A stretch of 64,000 nucleotides of DNA from Manis javanica. Lineage: Eukaryota; Chordata; Mammalia; Pholidota; Manidae. Below are positions 48,403 to 58,863 of the stretch, piece after piece. The DNA lies in the NCBI RefSeq assembly GCF_040802235.1, contig NC_133172.1, positions 26,555,738-26,619,737 on the forward strand. Reading direction: 5' to 3'. Below the pieces are notes generated by a model, which did not search any database, was not told the DNA's origin, and worked only from the letters and a program-made list of their open reading frames with translations. Position 1 is the stretch's first letter, and each line of letters starts with the position of its first letter. The position numbers and the translations under genes were made by a program.

Positions 48403-48545
48403 TCATTTAACTCTTTAAACCAATTAAAGGTAGATAATCTTACCACTAATTGTAACATAAGGAGGATGGGACGCAGACAAGCTAAGTAAGTTACCAAAGG
48501 ACTCAGAGCACTAGGTAACAAGATTCAAAATTAAAACTGGTTTGT
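48403..48545 (-). repeat. MIR SINE, part 2
   Basis: CTAAGTAAGTTACCAAAGG and ACTCAGAGCACTAGGTAACA continue the reversed MIR from 39,769. The first 14 bases are the right TSD. Confidence 0.75.
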
Positions 48546-49554
48546 CTCACTTCAAAGCTATCACCACTCCATCAAACTTCCTTCTAACAGTTCTTGGTGA
48601 AAAGATCAAGCTTGAGAATCCAGAAAGCCAGTTCAGAGATTAGGATGTGGCCATCTGTCATTATTCTGCTTAATTCTTTTCTGCTCTGAATGGACTTTTG
48701 GTTTTGCTTTGAAACATCTCTGAATCCTGAACAACTTTCCCTCCTCTCAGCTCCAACTCATTATTTCCTCTGCCTACTATAACCTTTCCCCCACATAACC
48801 ATGTCAAAGTTTTGTATACTATAGCCAAGGTTCAGCATGAGCCCTACATGCTTTAAAAATCCATACTGCGTACCCCTGTCAAAATGGCATTTTGAGTCTA
48901 TTGTCCCATAGCATGTCACTTGTTTCTCTACATGGGACACATGACAGGCTGCTTGTCCAGAAATTTGTCCATAGTAGGCATTGCATAAGTGTGTTTAATT
49001 AAACAGATCAATGGAATAGAGAGTTTGCTACATCAGAGATTGGTTTAGCCCAGTTATGTGACCCAGCCCTTGGCCATTGGGAACTAGAGGACAACTGCTT
49101 AGGCAGGATGATACAAATAATGGTGTTTCTTTGTAGACTAGCACTGTTTATTGCATTAAGAACTTTTACAGCAATTTAACTGAGTAGTTTTATACACATT
49201 GATTATAATGATAATAATAATTATAATAAGTAATTAGTGTTGGCATTTTGAATATCTTTATTTTTATTTCATTTATATAGTAATTGGTTGTTACTGTATT
49301 TTAAAAAATAATGGTTTGTGATGGATTGGGAAAAAACAAACTGGTTCTTCATCTCAGATCATCAGAGATCCTAAAGAACTTCTGGGAAATATTTTCCTCC
49401 CATAGAGGAAGGGATGCTTCTTCTTTGTGGATATGATGTCTACACACGATGCTGTGGACAGTTGCATTCACCCAAGGGACCACTGAGAATTCCACACTGG
49501 TGTGCTGGAATTTCAGAGCCAAAAGATGGGGCAGCTAACATGTACCAGTAACAG
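48546..49554. other. No recognisable gene; possible L2 traces
   Basis: AT-rich sequence. 48,890-49,000 (CATTTTGAGTCTATTGTCCC…AGTAGGCATTGCATAAGTG) vaguely resembles an L2 end. Nothing else is supported. Confidence 0.45.
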
Positions 49555-49665
49555 TCTAAGTTACCATTCATTGAGTACTTATTATATACCTAGCCCTTTT
49601 CTAAATGATTAATGCAAATCTCCTCATTTAATACTCATAATAACTCTGAAGTGCCTCCTCTATGA
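49555..49665 (-). repeat. MIR SINE fragment (reverse)
   Basis: CATTCATTGAGTACTTATTA, CTAAATGATTAATGC and TCATTTAATACTCATAATAA match the reversed MIR 3' region. Confidence 0.75.
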
Positions 49666-50761
49666 GCTGCTTTGGGTTGGATTTCCATTACCTACAGCCA
49701 AAAGCATAGGAAATAAGCAATAAAAGAAATATTCCACAGAGATTAAAGATGGTGGCATAAGAGGTGAGACAGAGGCCTCCTCCTAAAACCACATATAATG
49801 CGAAAATATAATAAACACAACTAATCCTGAAAGAGCAACAGAAAAGAAGGATGCACCAGAGTGCATACAGCTGGAGAAAAGAGCAGACCTCATAGAACAG
49901 GGTAACGTACCAAAGCCGTGATCCAGTGAGACTTAAGCCCTACCCCCACCCCAGCTCACTGGCAGGAGGAAGAGAAATGGAAGAGGGAGGGAGTGGAGGG
50001 CTGGGACTGCTAAACACGTAGCTCTGAAGATCTTATCTGGGAGCCCAAACCTGCATTGTATGGTGCTCTGATGATTACGGGGGTTGGAAATCTAAGGCAG
50101 AATACTTAGAGAGACTGAGATTCCAGCCAGTTGTGGAAAACAGGAAAACAGGGATCCATATCTGGCTGCTCTGGGACAAAGGAAAGGCTGGTAGTCTAAG
50201 AGACTTCCTAAGAGCAAGAGAGCTGCTAAAGGAGCAAGGACTGCCCAGAGCTTACTGCTCATGAGAAAGGACAGGTAGACAAAATTGTCTCGGTGCACTC
50301 TGCCCAGCAGGTTGGGAACTTTCATGATCCTCAAGTGCTCCAGCCTCCTGGTTGGCTATGCAGCTCCAAGGCCACCCTCTGTGATATGCAAACTGTTGCG
50401 CTTTTATTCCGGCCAGCCTGCACCTGGCTCACAAACTGGCAAACCCTGCACTGGTGTCAGATCAGCTAGAGGGAAGCCCCACCTATAGCACTTACAAACG
50501 CAAAGCATAGAGGCTTATACCTGAGTGCTCATCCCACTGGTTCTGGCAGTGGAAACAGGCACAGCAGCCAGGAAGCAGGAAACAGTTCTTTCCTCCCCTC
50601 AGTTACCAACACCACTCCCCTGCGACCTCAAACATTGCTCCAGGGGCTGAACAGCTCCAGAGAGTAGAGCTTCTGGGCCCAAGAGGGCACCACATACAAG
50701 TGTGAAACATAAAAGGAACCTGGTTCGAAGCAAAATCCTACATACTCCAGGGAAAGAGTAA

Positions 50762-51575
50762 AATGAAACCAATCTCATGAATCTTTCTGAGAGAGATTTC
50801 AAAATAAAAATCATAAACATGCTCATGGAGTATACAAAAATATTCAAGAACTCAGGAATGAATTCCTGTCAGAGACCCAATTATTATGGAACACAGTTTC
50901 AGAAATGAAACATACAAGTGAAGGTTTAAAAAGCAGATTAGATATGGTGGAGGAGACAGTAAATAAAATAGACATTAGAGAAGAGGAATGCAAAGAAGCT
51001 GAGGCACAGAGAGTAAAAAGTATCTCTAAGAATGAAAGAATTTTAAGAGAACTGTGTGACCAATCCAAATGGACCAATGTAAGTATCATAGGGGTACTAG
51101 AAGAAGAATAGAGAGACAAAAGGGATAGAAAGTGTCTTTGAGGAGGTAATTGATGAAAACTTCCCCGATCTGGGGAAGGAAATAGTCTTTCAGGCCATGG
51201 AGGTGCACAGATCTCCCAATACAAGAGACCCAAGGAAGATAACACCAAGACATATAATTATTAAAATGGCAAAGATCAAGTATAAGGACAGACTGTTAAA
51301 AGCAGCCAGAGAGAGAAATAAGATCATATAAAAAGGAAAGCCCATCAGGCTATCATCAGACTTCTAAGCAGAAATGTTAAAGGCCAGAAGGGAGTGGCAT
51401 GATATATTTAATACTATGAAGCGAAAGGCCTAGAACCAAGAATACTGTATCTGGCAAGAATATCATTTAAATTTGCAGGAAGGACTAAACAATATCCAGA
51501 TAAGCAAAAGCTGAGAGAATTTACCTCCCACAAACTGTCTCTACAGTGTATTCTGGAGGGACTGCTATCAAGGGA
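50762..51575 (+). pseudogene. L1 ORF1 remnant (family A)
   Basis: Begins at about ATGAAACCAATCTCATGAAT. Open piece 50,905-51,111 carries the coiled-coil end and the RRM-like block (ILRELCDQSKWTNVSIIGVL), closed by a stop at 51,111. The remainder is recognisable to about 51,575 (CTGAGAGAATTTACCTCCC) but out of frame. Confidence 0.85.
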
Positions 51576-51865
51576 AGTGTTCCTAAGGTTTAAAAGTTGT
51601 CACCAGAGCTAATAAAACCACAATATATTACAACAGTTAATCACTAAGCAAATGCAAAATTAAATCAACTACCCACAGAGTCACTCAAGGGATAGACAAA
51701 GAGTACAGAAAATTACACCTATTATATAAAGAATGGAGGAGGAAGAAAAAGGAGGAGACAAAAAGAACATTTACATTGTTGTAATAGCATACTAAGTGAG
51801 TTAGATTCTTGGACACTAAGAAAGTTAACCTCGAACTTCTGGTAACCACGAATCTAAAGCCCACA

Positions 51866-53847
51866 ATGGCAATAAGTATATACCTATCGATAATCACCAT
51901 GAATGTAAATGGTCTGAATGCATGAATCAAAAGATACAGAGTCACTGAATGGATAAAAAAACAAGACCCACCTATATGCTGCCTACAAGAGACTCACTTT
52001 AAACCCAAAGACATACACAGACTAAAAGTGAAGGCATGGAAAAAGATATTTCATTCAACTAATAGAGAGAAAAAAGCAGGAGTTGCAATACATGTATCAG
52101 AAAAAATAGACTTCAAAACAGAGAAAGTCACAAGAGACAAAGGAGGACATTACATAATTATAAAGGGGTCCATCCACCAAAAAATATATATAACCATTAT
52201 AAATATCTATGCTCCCAACACAGGAGCACTTACATATGTGAAACAAATACTAACAGAATTAAAAGGGGAAATAGAATGCAGTGCATTCATTCTAGGAGAC
52301 TTCAACACTCCACTCACTCCAAGGACAGATCAACAAGACAAAATAAGTAAGGACACAGAGGTACTGAACAACACATTAGAACAAGAGGACCTAACAGAAA
52401 TCTACAGAACTTTACACCCCAAAGCATCAGAATACTATTTTTCCCAAGTGCACATGGAACATTTTCAAGAATACATCATATACGATGTTGACAGAAAGAT
52501 GCTCCATAAACTTAAAAAGACTGAAATTGTACCAACCAGCTTATCAGACCACAAAGGTATGAAACTAGAAATAAATTACACAAAGAAAATGAAAAATCCC
52601 ACAAACACATGGAGACTTCACAACATGCTCCTAAATAACCAATGGATCAATGATCAAATAAAAACACAGATCAATCAATATATGGAGAAAAATGACAACA
52701 ATAATTCAACACCGCAAAATCTGTGGGATGCAGCCAAGGCTGTGCTAAGAGGAAAGTATATTGCAATACAGGCCTACCTCAGAAAAGAAAAACAATCCCA
52801 TATGAACAGTCTAAACTCACAATTTATGAAACTAGAAAAAGAACAACAAATGAGTCCTAAAGGCAGTAGAAGGAAGGACATAATAAAGATTAGAGCAGAA
52901 ATAAATAAAACTGAGAAGAATAAAACAATAGAAAGAATCAAACAAAGCAAGTGCTGGTTCTTGGAGAAAATAACAAAATAGATAAACCCCTAGACAGACT
53001 TATCAAATAAAAAAGAGAGTCTACACTCATAAGCAGAATCAGAAGTGAGAAAGGAAAAATTACTAAGAACACAACAGAAACACAAAGAATTTTTGGAGAA
53101 TACGATGAAAAATTATATGCTAACAGACAGGATAACCTAGAAAAAATGGACAACTTTTTAGAAAAATACAACCTTCCAAGGCTGACACAGAGAGATTCAG
53201 AGAATCTTAATAGATCAATTACCAGCAAGGAATTTGAATTGGTAATCAAAAAACTACCTAAGAACAAAATGCCTGGACCAGATGCCTTCAACACTGAATT
53301 TTATCAAACATTCAGTGAATACCTAATGCTATTCCTTCTTAAAGTTTTCCAAAAGGTAGAAGAAGAGAGAATACTTCCAAATGCAATCTACGATGCCAGC
53401 ATCACTCTAATACCAAAACCAGGCAAAACCATGACATAAAAAGAAAATCACAGACCAATACCCTGATGAACATAGATGCAAAGATACTAAACAAAATATT
53501 AGCAAACTGAATTCAAAAATACATCAAAAAGACCATCCATTATGATAAAGTAGGATTCATTCCAGGTATGCAGGGATGATACAATATTAGAAAATCCATC
53601 AACATCATCCACCACATCAACAAAAAGGACAAAACCCACATGATCATCTCCATAGATGCAAAAAAGCATTAGACAAAATTCAACATCCATTCATGATAAA
53701 AATTCTCAACAAAATGGTTAGAGGGCAAATACCTTGACATAATAAAGGCCATATATGACAAACCCACAATCAACATCATACATTACAGAGAGAAGCTGAA
53801 AGTCTTTCCTTTAAGATCGGGAACAAGACAGGGATGCCCACTCTCTC
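51866..53847 (+). pseudogene. L1 ORF2 N-terminal part (family A), interrupted by ERV
   Basis: ATG at 51,866. A long open piece at 52,028-52,981 (317 codons) covers most of the endonuclease (AFILGDFNTPLTPR) and the linker. 53,146-53,439 covers the RT N-terminal part ([23 protein letters not shown]). Several frameshifts precede the ERV, which sits inside the RT motif corresponding to QGCPLSP. Confidence 0.9.
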
Positions 53848-54041
53848 TGAAAGGAAAGGAGCGACACACAGCAGCAATTCACCGGAGAATTCCGCTTTAT
53901 TAGGGAAAGGTGCTGGGTTATATAGGAAGGGGCATGAGCTGATTGAGGTGTCACTTTTACAGGGCTGGTGGTTATTGGCTAGGTGCTGGGATTAGGGGTG
54001 GCGAGGGGTGAGTTCGCCATCTTATGGGTGGGGGCCCTTCA
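53848..54041 (-). repeat. ERV 3' LTR (194 bp)
   Basis: Same organisation as the 5' LTR (CCAAT, TATATAA, AATAAA), with about 14-16 differences from it by eye including two small indels. Confidence 0.93.
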
Positions 54042-54059
54042 TTGCCCCCTTTCTCCTCT
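54042..54059 (-). other. ERV polypurine tract
   Basis: AGAGGAGAAAGGGGGCAA on the - strand, directly before the 3' LTR start TGAAGGGCC. It primes plus-strand synthesis in retroviruses. Confidence 0.88.
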
Positions 54060-54416
54060 ATGGGGTTGTGGACGTTGCTTTCTCTCTGACTGCTTCCTGC
54101 TGAACGGGGGCGGAGAAGGGAGTGAGGGCTTGAGGATTGGGAGGAAAGGGTTGATAGGACTCCCCACAGTAAGGACAGGTAGATGTGGACTTCTTCAGAT
54201 TGGAAATCAATGAAGGTTCCCTGTAACCATACGTCGAGGACTTGTTGATTCTAATGGTGCCAAGAGGATACGGGTGCCAGAAGCCAGGCGTCTGCGGCCA
54301 TTGTTTCCAGGAACAGTTTCCAGCGGGATGAGGGGTCCATCTCAGCGTGTGGTGAGGAGGTTACATGAGGGTGAGGGATCTTCTGTGGCCAGAGGCTGAT
54401 AGTTCCTGAGTAAAAG
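54060..54416 (-). other. ERV env 3' flank (non-coding)
   Basis: Lies between the env stop and the polypurine tract. No accessory gene is supported. Confidence 0.6.
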
Positions 54417-54975
54417 CTAGTTGAAAGTTTGATTAGAGATTTTTCCGACTTGGGATTTGATGAACTTTATTATACAGGGTAGGAAGAGACAGGCAAGAAG
54501 AATGATTATTATGGGGCCTGCAATGGGCCAGAGCCAGGTAAGGAGGGGGTTTGTTAGTATTGAAGAGAATGGGTTGGAATTGGAAGCAGAGTGGAGGCTG
54601 GAGGCAAGGTCAGTGAGTTTGGTAATGTCAGTTTCTACAATGCCGGATTCGTTGATGTAATAGCAGCACTCTTCTCGAAGGAAGATGCAGGTGCCACCCT
54701 TTTCGGCTGTAAGCAGATGTAAGGCCCGCCAGTTTTGAAGGGTGACCTTAGCTAGCGAAGTGACCTGTATTTGGAGAGAGGTCAGTGGATGTCAGGGCTC
54801 CCTCAAGTTTGGCATTGAGATCTATAACTGCCCATAGAGAGTGACCCAAGGCTCTTCCCGAAAACCCTGCCCCAATGGCTGAGGTAGCTAGGGAAATACT
54901 GACCATAATGGGAAGGAAAGCAACCCTTCTTGTGTGCAAAGGCAAGGGAGGTTGGAGCTCAAGGAATTCTGCCAT
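54417..54975 (-). pseudogene. ERV env, transmembrane subunit
   Basis: Open from 54,975 with a dibasic cleavage-like site (HTRR) followed by a hydrophobic fusion-peptide-like segment (VAFLPIMVSISLATSAIGAG). A frameshift near 54,780 closes the frame at 54,748. The next frame continues to a stop at 54,417 with the region corresponding to the conserved gammaretroviral TM helix, a complete CX6CC loop (CIFLREECC) and a long membrane anchor (IAGPIIIILLACLFLPCII). One visible break separates the two halves. This is the best-kept part of the provirus. Confidence 0.85.
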
Positions 54976-56034
54976 GCTGTAAAGTGTAAGCTGTGGGATT
55001 AGGCTGATGAGAATGCAGGGTGTGCTGGAGTTGGGAGGCAGTGAGTTGGAAAGACTGCCATTACACTAAAAGGAGTGTCCCGGTTGCATAAAAGTCTTAG
55101 AGCCGGAGGTAGGGGTGTAGATAGAGAGGCAGTGAAGTGTGCTGGAGGGGGGTGGAGTTGGGCCTACACAGTGGTGGATGGTGAGATTATCTGCGTATTC
55201 TGGTTCCCATAGGGGTATGTCTGACAGGGGGCAGAGGTGTTGTCTTTCTGCATGGAAGAAGTAGTTGGAAATATTAAGGGGCACGGCGGCCAGCAGTGGG
55301 CGCTGTAGTGATGTGCATAAGAAACAATTGGTGGTGTTGAGGGAGTGGTTGAGAAAGATGGTGGTGTCTTGAATGAGCTGTAACCAAGAGTAGGAGAAAT
55401 TGGAAGAGGGGCGGGGATAAGAAGATGAAGAGGTGCCGTCAAGAGTTTGGATAATGACTTTTTTGGAATGTCCGATATCTGATGCAACTTGAGAGATCTG
55501 GGAATGAGAGGGAACATACTTTCAAGAGATATGAAGGTTACCGTGGGGGTTCGAGGACCCCTCATAGTAAACTGAGGCTGTGATTCCGGCGGCCCATCAG
55601 GAGTCCCAGGGATCTGGGATTGATAAGGAGAATGAGCTGTTGGGATATTTTATGAAACGGTTGGAGGAGTAATACTGTGGGTACTGGGAGTTATCCATGT
55701 AGTGAATGGCGCAAGACCAGTAGGGACATCCCCCGTAGGTGTCTGGCCATCGCCTGCAACAGGCTTGTTTTTGGTCATAGAGGAAGCAGAGGTAGGGAGA
55801 ATAAAGGCAGCTGCTGGTGAACACTTCGGTGGAGGGAGGAAAGTGGAGGTATAAAGGCTCGGAGCAGCCTTTCAGAGGGCAGTCTGATGTGGCAATGAGG
55901 GCGGTAATTTTTGTTTGATGCTGTGTGTAAGTCTGTCTGACTTTGAATTGCCATACAAAGGAGGCTGGGGTGGCGGGGAAGACAATAGGAATGAGGAAAA
56001 AAAGCGAGAGAGCAGTAAAGGAGGAAATAGTCAT
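54976..56034 (-). pseudogene. ERV env, surface subunit
   Basis: Starts at the ATG at 56,034 with a hydrophobic signal peptide (LSLFFLIPIVFPATPA). The open frame runs to 55,597 (145 codons) and includes Cys-rich phrases such as GGCPYWSC. After a break, 55,565-55,164 continues (133 codons), then decays. SU binds the host receptor in intact relatives. No canonical CWLC motif was found. Frameshifts make it non-functional. Confidence 0.8.
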
Positions 56035-56099
56035 GATTTGGGTATGGATGGCAAAGGGGGTGAATGGGATTTTGGAGGAAAGAGGACAGTAAGGTCAGG

Positions 56100-56440
56100 A
56101 GTCTGGAGGGAGGGAGAGTTTGTAAACTTTTGTAGGTGAAGAAATGTTTTAGGTGATGTGGGGACAGAATGGTAAGGGGCTCCCTGAATGTCAGTTTATG
56201 AGCTTCCTTCTGCAAGAGCTGTCCACTGGCTAATGCCCGTAGGCAGGGGGCCCATCCCCGAACTGTGGGGTCTAATTGCTTGGAGAGATAAGCTACTGGG
56301 GCAAAGGATGGACCATAATACTGGCCCAGGACTCCTAGAGCTTGACTGGACCTCTCATGAATGTATAATGAGAAGGGCTTCAACAAATCAGGAAGATGGA
56401 GAGCTGGGGCTTCCACAAGGCTTGACGGAGCTAAATGAAG
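56100..56440 (-). pseudogene. ERV pol, RT connection/RNase H start
   Basis: Within the open frame 55,775-56,416 the N-terminal ~85 residues are pol (FSLYIHERSSQALGVLGQ; APVAYLSKQLDPTVRGWAPC). After about 56,110 the frame no longer reads as pol, and env sequence starts in another frame. RNase H is incomplete and the whole integrase is absent, so a large deletion joined pol to the env 5' region. Confidence 0.8.
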
Positions 56441-57260
56441 GAGTGTCGGGGTGAGGATGATAATGGTTCTTCAGGGGGGCCCTTGCTGAGGTCGTATAGG
56501 GGTCTTGCCAACAGGGAGAAGTTAGGGATCCATGTGCTAAAATACCCAGCCAGGCCTAGAAAGGAAAGGATTTCTGTCTTGGTTTTGGGAATGGGCAGGT
56601 CAGAGAGGAGCCATTTTCTGTCTAAGGTAATGTACTTTCTTTGTTGAGATAGAAGGAATCCGAGGTAAGTGACAGAAGGGGAAGAGATTTGAGCTTTGAC
56701 GGGGGATACCCGGTAATGATTGGAAGCTAGAAGGTTAAGTAGGGAGGCAGTGTGAAGTTGAGACTGTTCCCACGAGGGACTGCAGAGTAGAAGATCATCC
56801 ATGTATTGTAATAAGGTGGACTCGGAGTGATCATGATGAAACTGTTTGAGGTCCTGAGCTAGGACCTGTCCAAAAATATGGGGACTATCTCGCAAGCCTT
56901 GTGGCAAAACTGTCCAAGTGAGTTATTCAGAATGTCTTGTGTATGGGTCCGTCCAGGTGAAGGCGAAAAAATCTTGGGAGGAGGGGTCCAGAGGGATAGA
57001 AAAAATGCATCCTTGAGATCTAGGACTGAGAAGTGGGATGCTGAGGCAGGGATCTGTGATAAAAGGGTGTATGGATTTGGAACTAAGGGATGGACAGGGA
57101 CAACGGCCATGTTGATGAGGCGAAGGTCTTGGACAAGGCGGAAAGATCCATTGGTTTTTTTTAACAGCTAATATGGGGGTATTAAATGGGGAGTGAGTGG
57201 GTCTGAGGTAAGTTTTGTTTAAGAGATCTTGAATGATGGGTTGGAGGCCTATGAGGGCTG
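56431..57260 (-). pseudogene. ERV pol, reverse transcriptase
   Basis: RT sequence begins by about 57,260 (QPIIQDLLNKTYLRP in one frame) and continues in 57,110-56,859 with VLDLKDAFF, the first catalytic Asp. A frameshift near 56,900 leads to 56,907-56,431 with PQGLRDSPHIFGQVLAQDL, the catalytic YMDD (LLQYMDDLLL) and the thumb/connection (FLGLAGYFSTWIPNF). It copies viral RNA into DNA in the intact family. At least two frame breaks prevent expression. Confidence 0.9.
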
Positions 57261-57299
57261 AAGTGGTTAGGGGGTATTGGGCCTGACAGATAAACTGAG

Positions 57300-57805
57300 A
57301 GGGATCACGAAGGCGGAGGAGGTGAGATGGGGGAGGAGATGGTGGGGGAGGAAGGGAGAAGGGCTGTTGTAGGAGAAGGGGAAGGGAGTGAATGGAAGGC
57401 TTCTGCAGGGGTGGAGGCGGCGGCGACTGCAGTGGTGGTGGAGGAAGGGGGAGGGGCTGTTGTAGGAGAGGATGGGGAAGGGGGTGGGCTGGAGGCTTCT
57501 GCGGGAGAGAGGGGTTGCAGGCTAGGAGAGCGGGGGGGGGGGTGGGGGGAGGGGGAGGCCACAGCAGCGAGGGGGGCGGGAGGAGGAGGGTGAAGGGAGT
57601 GAATGGGAGGCTTCTGCGGGGGAGACGTCTTGCAGGCTAGGAGAATTTGGGGGGAGGCAGAGGCAGTGGTGGCAAGCGGGGTGGGAGGAAGAGGGGGGAG
57701 TGAACAGGAGGCTTCTGCAGGGAGATGGCTGGCAGGCTAGGAGAACTTGGGGGGAGGCGGGGAAAGGAGGAGGCGGAAAGCTTCGATATAGGGAATCTCC
57801 TTCCA
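57300..57805 (-). pseudogene. ERV gag, proline-rich repeat region
   Basis: In the frame after matrix the sequence is almost entirely Pro, Ser, Ala and Thr. It contains four imperfect ~100-bp repeats whose anchors (GGAGGCTTCTGC on the + strand) lie at about 57,394, 57,492, 57,606 and 57,708; each encodes a PAEAS-type phrase. Open pieces: 57,522-57,806 and 57,305-57,562. It corresponds to the Pro-rich spacer between matrix and capsid, enlarged by repeats. Capsid, nucleocapsid and protease do not follow: the next recognisable sequence is reverse transcriptase. Confidence 0.7.
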
Positions 57806-58033
57806 TTATTTCAGGCGCTGGCAGTAGTTAAAGAGATTGCGAGTGATGTTAGGATCAAGAGTTCCCCCTGCGGGCCATTGGTTGTTATTGTCTAGGGGGT
57901 ATGTTGGCCAATCTTGGGAGCAATATTTACGGAGAAGTTTTGGTTTTATATCAGGTGTCAGGGAGAGGGTAGCTAGATACTTGAGCAGGCATTCAAGAGG
58001 TGAATCTTTAGGGAGGGAGGAGGAGGCTCCCAT
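57806..58033 (-). pseudogene. ERV gag, matrix domain
   Basis: 75 codons starting MGASSSLPKD; the Gly after Met is a classical myristoylation site and the fold-like content (LEWLLKYL-type helix, here LECLLKYLATL) fits a gammaretroviral matrix N-terminus. An in-frame stop at 57,808 cuts it, and related sequence (WKEIPYIEAF) continues directly after the stop. Matrix directs Gag to the plasma membrane. Confidence 0.8.
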
Positions 58034-58311
58034 GGCTAAAGGACAGAGAAGGAGACAAACAGGGGAAGATGAACAGAGATCCTTGGACTGGGAGCAGACC
58101 GCAAGGAGACAAAGGGCGTCTCCGATGATCCCTGGTGGTCTGCGGAAACTCGTATACGAGTCGGAATTTCTTAGGAAGTGTGGGTCGTCACCCAGACTTC
58201 TCTAAGAAGGCAGAGTGCCAGAGTCACGAGGTACCTAGTACTAGGAATTTTTGGTGGAAGGAACGGAAGGACGAGGGGGGGGGGGGGAAATGGAGCATTC
58301 CTACCCGCAAA

Positions 58312-58631
58312 GAAGTCACCTCGTTTATGGCTACTGGAGGAGGGGCCTGAGGGTCCGACACAGCCGTGAAGGCCTAAGGCGGGGAGAGCAAAGGAGTCAC
58401 CTTCTTTATGGCTGTTGGAGGAGGGGCCTGAGGGTCGGCCGCAGCCATGAAGGCCTAAGGCGGGGAGAGCAAAGGAGTCACCTCATTTATGACTGTTGGA
58501 GGAGGGTCCTGAGGGTCGGACGCAGCCGTGAAGGCCTAAGGTGGGGAGAGCAAAGGAGTCACCTCGTTTATGACTGCTGGAGGAGGGGCCTGAGGGTCCA
58601 CCGCAGCCATGAAGGCCTAAGGTGGGGAGAG
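58312..58631 (-). repeat. 81-bp tandem repeat in ERV leader, four copies
   Basis: Copies start at 58,312, 58,393, 58,474 and 58,555, with exact 81-bp spacing (GGAGTCACCTCGTTTATG…GGGGAGAGCAAA). They lie between the PBS and the gag start. Because 81 is a multiple of three, a 222-codon frame stays open on the opposite strand (58,251-58,919); I do not regard that as a gene. Confidence 0.95.
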
Positions 58632-58844
58632 TTCTCTCCTCGTCCCCGAGCGTCACGGCCTTGCCGGATGATCATGGTCAATGGCGCTGAGATAGCTCAG
58701 GGAATAGCGGCCCACTCCGAGGGAAAACTTACCCAAAGGCCAAAGAGGAGTGGTGAGTGTGAGGAGCCAGCGCCGGAAAAAGAGGATGAGGGCAAGCTGC
58801 TGCTGGTGTCGGGGGAAAGATGGGCCCAGTTGGGGTGTCCCATC

Positions 58845-58862
58845 TCCCGGGTTTCGGCACCA
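58845..58862 (-). other. Primer-binding site, tRNA-Phe
   Basis: TGGTGCCGAAACCCGGGA on the - strand, one base after the 5' LTR. It is complementary over 18 bases to the 3' end of mammalian tRNA-Phe (…TCCCGGGTTTCGGCACCA). Confidence 0.92.
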
Positions 58863-58863
58863 A

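Larger units (their letters stand above)
39756..48416 (-). mobile_element. Composite L1 + retroviral tail, complete with TSD
   Basis: Read on the - strand: 5' TSD (48,416-48,403), full-length L1 with monomer-type 5' UTR (48,402-46,796), ORF1, ORF2, 3' UTR, first A-rich tail (about 41,613-41,585), a 136-bp unassigned spacer, second A run (41,441-41,430), retroviral env/LTR tail (41,429-39,781), AATAAA (about 39,800), final poly(A) (39,780-39,770) and 3' TSD. The TSDs, TCATTTAATTCTTT and TCATTTAACTCTTT, match at 13 of 14 bases, and the deduced empty site has TTT/AAA as L1 endonuclease prefers. The flanks are two halves of one MIR. The tail thus travelled with the L1 as one 8.6-kb unit. Confidence 0.85.
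49739..53847 (+). mobile_element. Full-length L1 (family A), 5' part before the ERV
   Basis: Starts near AGAGATTAAAGATGGTGGC (49,738-49,756; a YY1-like AAGATGG at the 5' end). It has a ~1-kb 5' UTR with no monomers, ORF1 and ORF2 up to the reverse-transcriptase core at GGGATGCCCACTCTCTC, where the ERV enters. The rest lies at 59,065-61,264. AAATATTCCAC (49,728-49,738) and AAATACTTCAC (61,265-61,275) could be its decayed TSD (9 of 11). Without the ERV the element is about 6.3 kb. Confidence 0.9.

Noticed and set aside
47054-48489. Several frames of 80-205 codons on both strands
   Set aside because: All fall in the L1 5' UTR monomer array; they repeat the same phrase with the unit and are not genes.
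57327-57640. Gly/Glu-rich + strand frames
   Set aside because: Antisense of the proline-rich gag repeats; low complexity only.
58845-58862. A tRNA-Phe gene fragment
   Set aside because: Only the last 18 bases of the tRNA are matched, at the exact PBS position next to the LTR; it is a primer-binding site.
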